A stretch of 64,000 bases of DNA. Origin: Anoplopoma fimbria. Its lineage: Eukaryota > Chordata > Actinopteri > Perciformes > Anoplopomatidae. The DNA is taken from contig NC_072450.1 of assembly GCF_027596085.1 (NCBI RefSeq), positions 7,693,403 through 7,757,402 on the forward strand, written 5' to 3'. Below the pieces are notes generated by a model. The model ran no database searches. It was not told the origin of the DNA and saw only the letters and a program-made list of their open reading frames with translations. Shown here one piece after another: positions 12,164 to 25,556 of this stretch. Each line of letters opens with the position of its first letter. Positions within the stretch are counted from its first letter, which is position 1. The translations under genes were made by a program, and so were the position numbers.

Positions 12164-13308
12164 TAGATCAAATTGTAAGGTTATGCTCAACCTAAATTAG
12201 ATCCTTAATGAGGTCACTGTGGTTGGTGTTTGGTATTCTTAGTATTATTGCCAAAGGGTTGATTTTTTTTTTTTTTATTAGCCCTGACTGCAGCAGCTTT
12301 CTGTATCTCTTGGACTGGCAGCTGTATAACTCACATCGACAGTAACCAAATAAGTGTGAAATATGCAGATTGTTCTCTGGCTGATTAAGATTTAATGTCC
12401 GGGCTCTTGTGTGATGCAGTAAAAAGAAAAAGCTCCCACACCACACAGCCTAAAACGGTACCATTCTCAACGGTAGTTTTTCAATAAAGACGGTTAAGTG
12501 GAGAAACACGACTACAGTGATCTGTCTCTTTGTTTTCTTATGAGTATCCTGCATGCTTTGTCCGATCAAGACTACATCCACACTAAGGTGAATAAATAAG
12601 CGTCCAGAGTTTACATGTAAAAGAGCGACTTATGTTTTCAGGACATTAGACTTAAACACAGTTCATAAATTCTACCTGTTAACCAGGCAAAAACAATTTC
12701 CTGTGTTGCTTCACAGACTGTTAAATTAATTGCTATTTTACGATTGCGTGATCGTCTGACATTAAATGCACATGCTATACAATTACTGCCACAGAACTCC
12801 TCACTATGTCTGAGCAGGCATATGAGATAGTTTACAAAACCCAAGATTCATGAGAATTATAGACTGTGTTAAAAAGCTCAGTTTTTGGTTGGAAAAAAAA
12901 AATGACGGCTCACTTTGAACAGAAGGGCAAAACAGAGGAAAAGTTGATATGGTTGTAAGTCCTGCTGACCAAAAGTCCTACCCATTCTATTTAGCAGCAA
13001 TGAAACGGCTACATAAACAAGAAAAGTGCATTCAGCAGACTGCAGAGCTCTCCCAGGTGTGTCTGCAACGACCACTGCTGTACTGTGTGATTGAATGAAT
13101 ACAACCACAGTTGACTAAACCCTGCAGCTAGACACAAATGGCCTGTAAGGCTTTTATAAAACTCCATTCAAACTCAAAAACAAGCAGCGATGTATGCAGG
13201 CAATCGTCTCAAAGTTGTCGTACAAGATATTTCATCCAATCTTGCCAAAAAGCAAAATGAAACTTACCAAGCTGTCTGCTCTGATAGCAGTGGCTGTGTG
13301 GCTGCAAC

Positions 13309-13600
13309 GTACTCAGCAGTGTGTGTACTGGTAGCTCAGATCACTAACAAACACACCATCCAAAACACTTAAAGTGAGCAAACTGTTTCCACCGCCCCTG
13401 TGTCTCTGGCTGCAGAGAAACGGCCGATATGTACTCAGCAGTTTGTGTTTACTGTTAGTTCCGTCAGCTGTTTGGCGTACACAGTCCAAAACCCTAAAAG
13501 TGAGCAAACTGTTTCACCCCACTGTGTCTTTGAACGCAGAGTAGCCATTAGGGAGTCCTAGAAGCACTCAGCTGTGTTATTACTAGCGGCCTTACAGGCT
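13309..13600. repeat. Imperfect tandem repeat, unit about 122-133 bp
   Basis: Units begin at 13309, 13431 and 13564 with G(T/C)ACTCAGC(A/T)GT. The first two share CCAAAAC(A/C)C, then AAAGTGAGCAAACTGTTTC, and a CTGTGTCT segment near their ends. The third is truncated. No similarity to a known gene or transposon was recognised. Confidence 0.75.
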
Positions 13601-15330
13601 AGTAGCCGGTTAAGAGTGGTGAGTGAGCAGTCAGCAAGCAGTCAATGGCAGTATGAAACAATAAAAGGTATTTAGAAAAGAAGTGCAAGTCACCGCAACC
13701 ATAAAAGGTCCTTAAGCATGCAGCCATAACAGGGTGCCCAAAATATGATGTGGTTTGCTGCAGCAGAATGAAGCTTAGCCGTGGACAGAATGACTCACTC
13801 ACCTTCACAGATGCATGCAACCGATTGCATGATCCCTCTGGCACAGATTACTATATTTATATAACTACAATAGCACAAAATCAGCTGTATGCTAGTGAAT
13901 GTTTTTTGTTTTGATTGAATATCTGTTATTTCGAACACGTGGCTGTCATTACTGTGGCCCACAAATATTGTGTTAAAGGATTAAAAAAGCACATAAGTTA
14001 TATGTTAAAATATAATAAGTATAATATATCGTAAGGGAATCAGTGAAATGAATAGTTCTGCCTTCACACTAGTTCCACGCTATTAGTGATTCAATCAGTT
14101 TGAAGAGAAAGATTTAAAACAAATCTTAGTAGGCGTTTAAAAAAATGCAGACAGATAATTGCATAAATTAAGTAAATGTGTGGGCTGGAGATAGCCGACA
14201 TCTTGATGGGAAATGTGGAGAAATAGAGATATCTGCCAACAAATAAAAATAAATGAAGTGTTACTTGCACTATAATTATTGTGTATACTTAACAAAATAT
14301 GTTGTTCAGGTGATGACTAGCACCAGAACTAGAAAAAGCCTCCAGTTAACAATATGCCATGGTTATAGGTTATGGGGCAATTACAGCTTTTATTAGCTGG
14401 CTAACTAATCATTAACATTTTATTTGTGAGTTAAACTTCCTTACAAATCAGCATTGAAATTGAATCTAAGCAATGTTTCTTGCTAGACAGCTTATGCTCA
14501 CTTTGTTCCGTCGTTTAATCTTTTGATTTCACCATCAAAGACTTTCTCTCAAGGTTTAAAGCAGCTGACAGATGAAGTCAGCTCTGTGTGAACTGCAATC
14601 AAATTGAGCTAAACATCCGTTTTAGAAGTAAGCAAACATTTGGTTCAGCTGAATCAAAGCTTAATTAAGTGCATCTACTGTCATTTGATCGTTTAAAAGC
14701 TCTCCTCAGTAAATGACCTTATCCTCATTCATGCAGGATATGAATGAGGTTCTCTTTGACATACTATTGGAAATAACTTCATTTCCAGCACAGTGTCAAC
14801 ACAATTTCCCCAATCCTTCTTAGGAATGAAAGCATACACAAATATATATATGACACTTCCAAGACCATTATTTTGTAAAGCAGAAAATAGTGGCGACCAC
14901 TTTAAACTGGGAATCCGACCGACGGATGAGTACGAATAAATAATCAAATTGTGGATCGTCTGTGGCCACAGCTGATACAGAGACCAGAGTGTAAGGAAAA
15001 CCAGATCTTAAAACCTTGACACGGTGCCAGATTGATTTTTCCTGTGCTCAAAGGAAGACTCCGGCAGAAACAGGAGAAGCTCCATTAACATGCTCAGCCA
15101 CTGCACACTGCCACGATTTCTGAATTACAAAAGCAAGTCACTAAGATTATCAAAACACGTCCCATTATCTTCGCTCACTTCATTCCATAATTGAGACACT
15201 GTCTCGATGCCAGTCGATATAATAAACAGCAGCAGCATCTGCTGTGGCACACTTGTTTTGTGTTTGTGAAAAGTAGGATCGCTGAGTGCATGCTTAATGT
15301 CTCAGAGGAGAGGCTGAATGTGGAAGTCTG

Positions 15331-16080
15331 TACTAGGGTTGAGCGGTATGTTAGAATAATCCAACCGGTCACCTTCAGCACAACAACATCGCAGTTGATG
15401 ATATATTCGTACAGGATGTGAGATGTGTGCCGTGGAGAGAAAGGGGAAAGCAAATGTAGCATGAATCACAACAGCTGCTCCATTTTGTACGACATGTAGA
15501 AGGACATTTTAAGTCCATTATAATTAATACCTACACATAACCTCACTTATTATTATATCATTGGTTATATTAACCGAGCTTAGCTGTAGAGAGTAGTTTT
15601 ATGTTCCAGTTTTAGATGTACAAGTAATGGATATGCAAGTGTGATAAAGTCAAACTTTCATACCAACTGAATGCGCCACCATAAATGTAATAAGTATCCG
15701 TGTTTTTTGGGGTGTGCCCGGCCTCTTAGATTATTTATTGATCCGTTAACCGCTGTATCTCACACAACAGAGACACTGTTTCTAGGCTACACAAGCGGCA
15801 ACAAACAAAACACTGTCGTTGCTGCATTTCTTTGTTCCGTAGTCTGATTTAGATGTGGACCCATTGTGCTGGTTAAAGACAACGGATAGACTGCACTTGA
15901 AATATGCCTGTATTGGGGACTGGGGTGTGCAAGGATCTTAATGTAAAAAGCCGCCGAACTGACGTATATACTGCCCTAAAGCAATTTGGCAGTTGGTTTA
16001 ACATTGTGATCGAACCTGTATTGAAATAATATTAATGATAGACATTTTCATAGCCCTATGTTTGTATGGTATTGACGCTA
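15331..16080. mobile_element. Possible old MITE or hAT-like remnant
   Basis: The left edge has AGGGTTGAGCGGTATG followed by AACCGGT, like the terminal sequence of a fish repeat family with a GGGTTGGGCGGTAT terminus. The right part contains degraded counterparts. Boundaries and family are uncertain. Confidence 0.25.
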
Positions 16081-18600
16081 CAAACATCCACATCCGAAGC
16101 ATTTACAGCAGCTCTGGCGCCGTTGGAGAACCTCTCCAATGCGACACAGTCGGTGAGTTATATATGCAAACAGATGTTTATGGGCGTTTCGACATCCATT
16201 TATGGCTAGCTGCGGTATGGAAATGAGACTGATACATGTGTGCCTGGTTCCACAATGATTTAAATTTCTAAAACCGAATCAGCTTCATCAATCTGCCCAA
16301 AAGAATGCATATTTCTGTCTTTGTGCGTACACACAATTTGAGTCATTTTTTGAGTGTTTACTTTAGTGTGGAACTACATCCCTTCCGCAGCCGGATAATC
16401 TGATTTGGTATAAATACAACCTCAGTGTGTTTCTTTGCTGCAAAGGTTTGCAGACAAAATAGTGCTAATACATGACGACCAGACATCCACACAATAAGAC
16501 CAACTGGCGTGATTCTGACATCTTGTTACAAAAGACCTCAAAAGATCTGACAGCAGCATGACAAGAAGCTTCAGAAGTGCAAGCAGACAAATCCAAAACA
16601 AAAGCAGTAGCCATGAAGTGTCTGAACTTTGTGAGGGATTTACTGTTTAGTGTCTGCTGCGGTTGTAATATAAATACAGCAATTAAATGTTTTTATAAGT
16701 TGATCCGTTTTATTATTCATCATTTGAACAGCACCTTCTTTTTGGGTGGATCTACTATTTGCCTCAGTTACATAAAAGTCTAATTAGTTTCTGTTTGCTT
16801 GCTCTGAAGACGCCAGCTGGCAAGAAACAACGTATTGTATTATACGCAAATAAGCAGGAAGTTAAGCACAACATGATCACATGTAATGAATCAAATTACT
16901 TAAATGGTTACCAAAGTAACAACAAATGAGCTAACTGGCAGCTGTAGGAGAGATGACATTTTATGGAGGTGATGTTTATGTGTGGATGCATTTTTATATT
17001 TATCTGTAAGTTAAAAAAAAAAGGTTTAAATTGGTAAATAAGAGGTGATGAGTATAGCAGGAAGCGTATTAGACATAATTAACTTAATGCCTAACCACTC
17101 CAGGAACTGAATACTCAAAACACTACAGCAGATATAGAAGTGATTTCTCAACAGGGCTGTTGAGCCAAATGATAAAAATCCCCAACAGCGCTACTTAAAT
17201 ACTATATTAACATTTAGCAATATGTCTAGTCCATATAAATTTATATTTCCTAGTAGGCATAGAGACACTTAGCGCTCTCATTTTCACTCATGCACTCTAT
17301 GATGATGACAGGATATGATCATTTCTGTTTAATAGGCATTTCCTCTTCCGCCCCTCAGTGGTCTCAAACTGCAGTCACTGAACTGTTTCAGATAAACAAC
17401 CCAGACTTTGGATCATCTGGCAGCGTTAAGGACACTTGATTTAATCAGACCCAGGAATCAGCAGTGATGTCAGGAGTGGAGGTCGTCAGTCAGCTCGACG
17501 GGCTCAAGCTCTTTCTCATTAGGAGGATAATCGGTGTGACGGTCGCGCCCGATTCCATCCAGTTAGCTGGACTAAAGTCGGGCTTCAAATAAGGAAGATT
17601 AGCATAAGGGAAGACGCCGCTAAGCTTAACCAAAGATGAAGGTTTCCTTTTCTGAATCAGCAGAAAGTCACTACGAGCCAGATTCTGCCACAGCTACCAC
17701 AAACACCTCCATTTTTGGCATACATTTGACAAAAGGCATTTACATGGTAATATAAAGACAGAGGGGAGCTTACAAAAACCAAGAAAGATACCATTAAACA
17801 AGTCAAAAAAGGAAGCAGCACATTTGAAAAATAAAAGGTCCACTTGATTTTAAGGTGGACAGATGGACGATGGATGTTGTGCACACATTCTCTTCCCCGA
17901 GATGTAAAAATAAGGTCTATACATCAACATATAATGCGTTGCCACAACAAGCAATTTACAGTTCAGTACTCCGCTGCCATATGGCAAACAACCGCTATCA
18001 AGAGTTTTGTCTAAAGCGGTGGCATTTAATTAACAAAATTGACATCTTATCATAACAGCGTCGCCATTTATAGACTGTTACAGACACAGGTTAGCATATT
18101 ATGAAACGCAGTTTGTTTGTGAGTGGAGGCATGATGTTTCTCACTGTATCTCTCCTTTCATCCAACACATAAATCAAGCATTTGTCCATTTGCTTTCTGG
18201 TTGAAAATAGGAGTGGAAACTAGGTATAAAAAGATTAAAAGATGGTGCACAAGAAAGAAAGTGGGCTAGCAAGAAAGCAGCTTAAATTGGTGTATTCCTT
18301 ATATCATTGTGGATATAAACATATTTTCAAGAAGCAGCAGAAAACTTCAGGTAGGTCATTACCTTGTTACAATCATAAGTGTCCATGTGGACTGCCCCCC
18401 ATCAAAGTTTATATAGGTTTATCTCCTTGTTGCAAAATATAAAACCAAAAGGAGTTAAATAAATGTGTTGGGTTAAGTAAAGCTTGTTTTTCCACTGGAA
18501 TCCAGACTGACAAACAAGAGTGAGAGAAGGAAGAGGTGTGAGAGGACAAGGCTTGAGGCTAAATAGCTTGTCTAACACTGCTGTGTGTGTGTAACGTGTG

Positions 18601-18601
<1 letters not shown>

Positions 18602-18638
<37 letters not shown>
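18602..18638. repeat. GT microsatellite
   Basis: About 18 GT units. The small minus-strand ORFs with threonine-histidine runs in this place are products of this repeat. Confidence 0.95.
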
Positions 18639-18642
<4 letters not shown>

Positions 18643-21600
18643 GAATAAGATAAAGCCACCATTTCTTCCCTCCAGTCTTTTGTGCATTGTTTATTACGTG
18701 CATTCCTGCACAGGCAGCCTGCCGGGCCGGATTCCAGCAAGTTCTCGCTGAAACCACCATCTGCACACAAAGACATCCAGCCTCGTGTATGGTATCTACA
18801 CATGATTTGTTAAACTAGTTCAATCCATACTGAATCTTCCATCAACACACTGACTAGTGTGCAGAAATCTGTAACACTGCAGCGAGCAGCACCGCAGAGA
18901 ACACTGGTCTGACTATGAGAGGACAACGGGCGGCTGCTGGGTGACTAATATACTGCACTACTGTTTGTACCGTGGACAGTTGAGGTGTTGCCATGTGAAT
19001 GTCTAACTAGGGAGAGGGCATGGACAACCATTAACCTCCCATAACTGCCTGCCTCTCCTCCAGCAGCTGCTTAACAGCGACGGGAGTCAACAAGCAGGGC
19101 TTCGACTCGGCGTTGTCACTCTCACATGGCCGCTTTTCCAGAATCAATGACAGCAGCGATCCGTCCCCGAGAGGCACGAGTGTCACGTTCAAACAGTGAC
19201 GGGTATCAGGAACGAGCACCAATTTGGACCCAATTCCACGATTGATCAGAGCTGCTGTGAGTTCTTGACAGTGCAGAATCAATTGCTGCCCATTTATTTT
19301 TTACTGCGGCTTATCTTTTTATGCACATAGCGTCGACTTTAATGGGCCTTCCTGCTTTCGGCCGCGTGCAGCTTCATCTTGCGACTGACGTCTGGCTCAT
19401 AAAAACCGCAAAAAGTAGGCAGTAACATCTGACAGTGAGTGCTGACACTTACGTACACACTCAATCACGGCCGGCTTTTCAAAATGCTGGAGAACGGTTA
19501 CAAGGCAGGGGAGGAGTGGTACGTTACATTTCACTGATATTTAGAGGTTTTTACCCGGTACGGAGATAAAACCAGACTAGTGTATTATGATGCCTTACTT
19601 TTCTTTTTTTCTTACTCCATTAATGTATAATTGCTTGTTGTTGGTGCAGGATGTTTGCTTTACCTTTTCACCAACGTTCACTCCCTTCTTTTGGCTCACA
19701 TAATCCAAAATGTATAGAAACATAGCAAACTAGTCTTAAACTCCTGGAACTACACTGTTCTTGTCAACATCCATAGATTTCATGTCGCAAAATAGCTAAA
19801 TGGGGTTTTGTGGAGAGAAAGACCATTTATTGTGTTATATTTCCATAAGTAGTCACGCTAAAAACACCACCTAATGTCACGTTAAAATAGGTCTTCCTTA
19901 TTGAGACATCAGACTAACATAGACGTTTACATATTTGCTGCCACCGCGGTCCATTCATGGGTCATCCATTTAACCACAAGGTCACATGTGTATCCACCCC
20001 CAAAAAAATGCAAGTCAGCTAGGACAGAGCTCAGTCAACCGGAAAACTAAAAAAAAGGAGCAAATGTTTGCTTGCTTTTCCATCAAATTGTAAATAATCT
20101 CCACTTCCTTCAGTTATCCATCTACATCTCCTGTTCCACAAGCCTGTCTGCCTTCAGTCTCTCCAACATCGTCAATCTTCTTTTATAGTGCCTGCTGAAT
20201 TAAAATGCAAAGCAAACAGGTAGCCCGTCAGACCTCATATTCTCCCTTTTATGTCGGCGTGTAATCTATGTTCTTTGGCAGATAACAGTATGCGACGAGT
20301 AAAACCCAAGGCAAGCATTCACAATGAAAGTGCTCTTTCTCAGCAGTGCCACTACTACATATTCATATTAAGTCTGATATATTCACAGCTGGGAGTATCT
20401 CAGTATTTCACTTTACTACTAATAACACTAAAACTGAATTTATGCTTCTCTGTCACCTCGTTCCACTGCTCCTGCAGTAGAAGCCTACGGTGTGGGAACT
20501 GATTTATAGTTCAGCGCGGGATGTAACCCGTTGATTGTCGTGGCACCGCCACCTCACTAGATAGATGTGTTGCACATTTTCAGGCCGTGTCGTGCATTTA
20601 TTATACACTCAAAGTAATTGGAGTTTACCTACATTTGTTCCCTTTGTGAAAGAAAGAGCTGATCGTGGTTGGAGGAGGCATTCTGGAAATGGCTTTTCCA
20701 AAGATCACAAAATACACATTTGCTGAAAAGGAGGATTATCGAGCGTTTTTTTCAGCCTGCTCCATGTTCTCTTCCCTATGAACACATACTACCCAGGAAT
20801 GGAAACATGTAGGAGAAAACACGAAGCAGACAGAACTGTCCAATTACAGTTCATGTGGTCTCCATGAAACCTCCGTTGCCCCGTACGGAGACACCGCAAC
20901 ATCTCAACACAGAGGCATGAATCTGCCTTCAGCTGTTTAGTTAAAACCTTTCCAACCAACATTTTTCCAGGACGGTCCAATCGACTTACGTTAAAGCCAC
21001 AAGATCGCTTCTCTAACTGTTTAGACAAACGTCCACAGTGCAAACATTAGATTATTTTCATCGTGTGCAATAAGCATCAAGGCATTGAAACCAGAAGAAA
21101 ACAATGTGAACTGCCTGCAGAACACGGATTGTGAATGGAAACGTTTTCGCAATTCATTTGCCTGCTTTCTCGCATGCTCTTTATTTCACGCTCCAGCAAT
21201 AGCGTGATGTGACGTAACCACTTAAAGGTTTGGAAAAGTGGCGCCCACTATCTTCCTACACTTTTAAAATAGTTTATATTGTGGTATCGACTGGAAAAGA
21301 ACCCTTCAGGTGACCTCCCAAACCGCCCCCTTGCTTAAGTTTTTGGTGTGAAATGGGGAGGTATGGTTTAGATACCTTCTCGTGTCAACCTCACAAATCA
21401 GCCATTACTCCAACAGGAATAAATAGAAACACAGGGCCAACCAAGGCTCAAAGCAGCGCATGTGTTCAGTTAGAACACTGCGTCATGGACGTAATGTGCA
21501 AAAAATTGGTTTTAGGATAGTTCAAAACCTATTTATTTTTTAAGATGGAATGATTAAACACCCTGTTTGGCCAATTGTGAACGCCCAAACGGAGTGTGGG

Positions 21601-24189
21601 AGGATCCTCTTTGTGGGACCGCGTTGGTCGTTTTAGGATCTCTACTCTTGAGATTGACATGTTTAAGTGTGATTTTTCTATTGATTTTACTTCAGAGGAT
21701 GACACACATGGTCAGTCCAAATAGGGGAAACCAGTACCATCACCGTGTCAGATTAATTGTAAATGAACAGGGACGGATAATGATGACTTCCGGCAGCGTG
21801 ATGGGATCTTTAGTTTGTAATTGGGTCTGATTTGATTGACAAAATTGTTAAAACTCTAGTTTCAACTCCTGTTTTGTTTGGGGTTTACCACTCTCGAAGT
21901 CAGAAAATATCTTATTCCAAAAAAGCACAACAGAGCACAACAGGGGCACTATCATTTGCCTAGGTGCAGGATTTCATGCCAAGGACGCAGGAATCAGTGT
22001 GTTGGTTACCAAAAACGGCAACCAGACTCCACAAAATGGTTGACACCGGTCCAAATGTGGTTGTTGAGGGCAACCGGCCAACCATGACTGTCAAACCTTG
22101 AGGGCCTTCATATGATTGCTTGTAACTGCACGCGAACACAAAGTATTTTGCTCAAAATGAGTTGATTTATTGGATATAACACAGATATGAAACGGTATTG
22201 AATTTGACCGATAAAAATGTTAAAGCTGAAAACACATCCAGTACTAGTTTCTTTAGTACTGCTTTTATTATTGAACAACTGAAGATATATTGCCTAATAA
22301 ACTATCCCCATGATATTTATATGTTCTGGAGAATCAAACAGCTGAAGCCTGTAATTCTAGTGAATTTCTTATCCATGTACAGTAAAAAAAGAAACTGGAC
22401 GTGATTACCGTGAGCCTGAAATTACAACACATCAGTGCTCCATAAACTGAAGCGGCTTTGATGGGAATGTGTTTCCAACTAAAGCGGGTATAACATGTCT
22501 GTTTCCATGTGTGCTCAGGCGCTGAGGTGAAACGTGATAGTCAAACTCTTTTTTGCTGCTTTTTCATAGAGTATTGACATTTGTATTTAAGTTCCACTTG
22601 ATCATCTGTTTCCACTTTAGACTGACGCAATTTTTAGTCCTTAGTGGATCATCCCTCATTTACTCGTCAATATCACAAGTGATGTGCGCGCGTGTCATCC
22701 GAGAGAGAGAGAGACGGCGGTTTCTCTTTGATTCTGCAGACGATGGTGGGTTCTGCAGTTTGATTAAGGCAACGGGGACAGTGTCTCAGAACCACCCACT
22801 GCCACCACGCTCAAGTATTGAAGTCGCTCTGAGGAATTCCCACACATCGAGTCTTCACAGACCTTTTCTTGCTCAACGATAAGATCAACTCAATATGGTA
22901 TCTTCATAAAAGACAGCCAATATCGAGCTTAAATCGGCAGGCAGGAGACCAGACGTAAATGCTTTCTGTCAACAAATTAGGTTTTCAAGTGCAGAATAGC
23001 TTGAAAATATCACAACAGTTTCATATCACTTTCTATATACTGGTATATAAATCAGACCCTTTGTAAATGGAAAATTACAGTGTGTATCTTCAAGTGAAAA
23101 GATCACCAGTGTCGGGAACAAGTGAGGCGAGAGTGATTAATGAGGTCATGTTGCTTATGAGTGGATGAATGGAAACGGTACTGAGAGCAACTGCGTGTTA
23201 AACGTACTAATGCAATTTGACAGGGCTCAGTTCTTACTACAGCACGTGAACAAACTCAAACCTATCGAAATGAGTTTGAACAGACTCGTGTTTCTGTGGT
23301 TTTCTTTCGAAGAACACCGAGGACGATTCTTCAAAACGATGGCAAATGAGACAGCATTTCTCCAGCACTCAAGACTGTGCTGCGCCACAAAAGCTGACAA
23401 TATCTTTATAGCTTGTGTGGGGGGGAAGAGTTGAGTGTAACCTGGGCTCGCGTCCCAGGAAAAGATGGATCACCAGTCCTTGGCAGAGCAGCAACTGTGC
23501 AACAAGCATTCAGTGTGTGCTCTTTTCTGCTGTAATTGGCAATTCGCTAGTGAGAAATCCACTCAGTGCTATAAAAAACGAAAAGCAGAGTTTCACATTC
23601 TTTGACCCGTGATACGACTTTACAGTTCAAATGACAAATGTCACATTTAGTCGACTTTACAAATAGCAGCCCCGGGATAATAAAGGAGGAGAGGTTTCTC
23701 ACATAACATGACGGTTCACAGGATGGGTGGATCAATATTGAATATAGAAACAACACGGGTCCATTTCACATTCTTTGTTTACTCTGACCCACTGTAATCG
23801 CAAGTCAACCGCAGGCTGTCAGAAAAACACTTCACTCTGCTTTGACGTTTGAAAGAAGAGATACTTAAACAACAACAAGAAGTTTTAGGTCTGTGAGTGA
23901 AGTGAGCTGTTGTTTCCATTGCTACCATTTTAATATTTCTCAGGTGTCTGTTAAGCCCTGCTGTTGGCCTGTTTGAGATGAAGATGGGATCCAACACTTC
24001 TCAAACCTTCCTCTCACAACTGGTTTTATACGAAACACTATGGAGCACAATACAAAACCCTAAACAGGAAAGCTTTGATGCAAGTCTATTGGACTGTTGT
24101 GTGTATAGTGCTTTACTGATTTGACTGTACGCCTAATTTAGGCCATGTGGGTCATATGCAAATGTAGAACATTTTGAATATTGCATTGG

Positions 24190-24327
24190 TTTCTCTTTTA
24201 ATGACTAGTCGTTAAAGTAGCATATTTTCACATTGGATTTTTCATGTAAAACACTATAGGTTATCTAAATAGTTGCTAATCAATCTTACTTCAATCGACT
24301 AGTTGATCAATCTTTGCAGCTCTACTG
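24190..24327. mobile_element. Fragment of hAT-like MITE (TTTGCAGCTCTA end)
   Basis: ATCGACTAGTTGATCAATCT followed by TTGCAGCTCTA is the degraded terminus of a common fish MITE whose ends carry ATCGATTAAT-like repeats and GCAGCTCTA. Related copies lie at 53.0, 61.7 and 62.8 kb. Confidence 0.6.
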
Positions 24328-25524
24328 TGTATTGACAGATATCTAAACGTCTAAAATCAAGATAAGGGACAAAAAACTTGACTAACCAAGATTTTTTTAA
24401 TATGTTTTATGCATTAATTCTTCCTTTAAATGTCCTTATGTTAAATGCAGTAAAAAACAGTCTGCTGTTCACAATTGCATTGATTTGAATTTACAATTAC
24501 TGACTACCATCTGGAAGTCAGGTCATGTAATGGTGTTTTTCTGCAGACTCTCAAGAGTTGGATGATGAAGCTTCCGACCGGCGCTTTAAAAAGCCCAACC
24601 CCCATCACTTAGGGAGAACCACTTCAAATAAATCTCAACCTTGGGGAAACGCTGCATAATGATCTAACCTACAAAAGGTGCTACAGTACCTTAATGACAC
24701 TAACTACATTATGAGGCTTAATATGGACTCACAAGGGTATTAAGGAATGCATTCGCTTCTCATTTAGCATGTGTTATAAATTAAAAAAACAGGATATAAG
24801 TGCATATGGAGGCATACATTCACCCAAAGTAAATGGCTTCACTGAGGTGCTTTTGAGGTGCCTGAAAGCTTTTAAAGTACCAGCTACCTTTAAGGATATG
24901 TGCTAAATCCTTTCTTATTTTGCCATCAGCTGGTGTGAGGCCATGAGATGACAGGAACCTTACAAAGCCAACCTAATCCCCTTGTCCTGGACTAATCTGA
25001 TGCCCTGGACCTCTAAACAAACACTGTTAAATTCTCTTCTTCCACGCCATTTCTTTGATATATATCCTAATGTGGAACCAATTTTTTTTTTTTAAAGGTT
25101 AAAAGCTGGTCTAAATCCACAATGAACTTTCACTGTTTTTGCAGCTCCTTGAGTCATTACTTCCCAACAGTAAACAAAAGCAGCTCCGTTATCACAAAAA
25201 TCAAACTGTCGAATGAGGAAATAGTTGTTTCCTCAAGTAGCATTGCTCTCATGTTCACCCCCGGCCCTGATCCAAGCGCTGGGCAAATTCACACATCTTC
25301 GACAACTATAAAATGTCATGTTATTGTGTGGAGCTTAAGAGTCTTAAATTTCCCGTCCACTTCACAATTGATGGCTCTGTCAGATTGTGTAAAACGTGTC
25401 TGGCGAGCTAAAACAAAGCTCTTAACACCCGTTACAATGATTAGAACAAATAACTACTAAACAAAAAGGTTATCGGATGGAGAAGAACTGCTTTTGAAAA
25501 AGGTAGTCAACTGGAAAAGTAACA

Positions 25525-25556
25525 CCTCTGTGACTCAGTGAGCCGAGTCACAGAGG
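25525..25556. other. Perfect 12-bp inverted repeat with 8-nt loop and AP-1 core
   Basis: The arms CCTCTGTGACTC (25525-25536) and GAGTCACAGAGG (25545-25556) are exact reverse complements around AGTGAGCC. The left arm plus the first loop base make TGACTCA, the AP-1 consensus. Confidence 0.85.
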
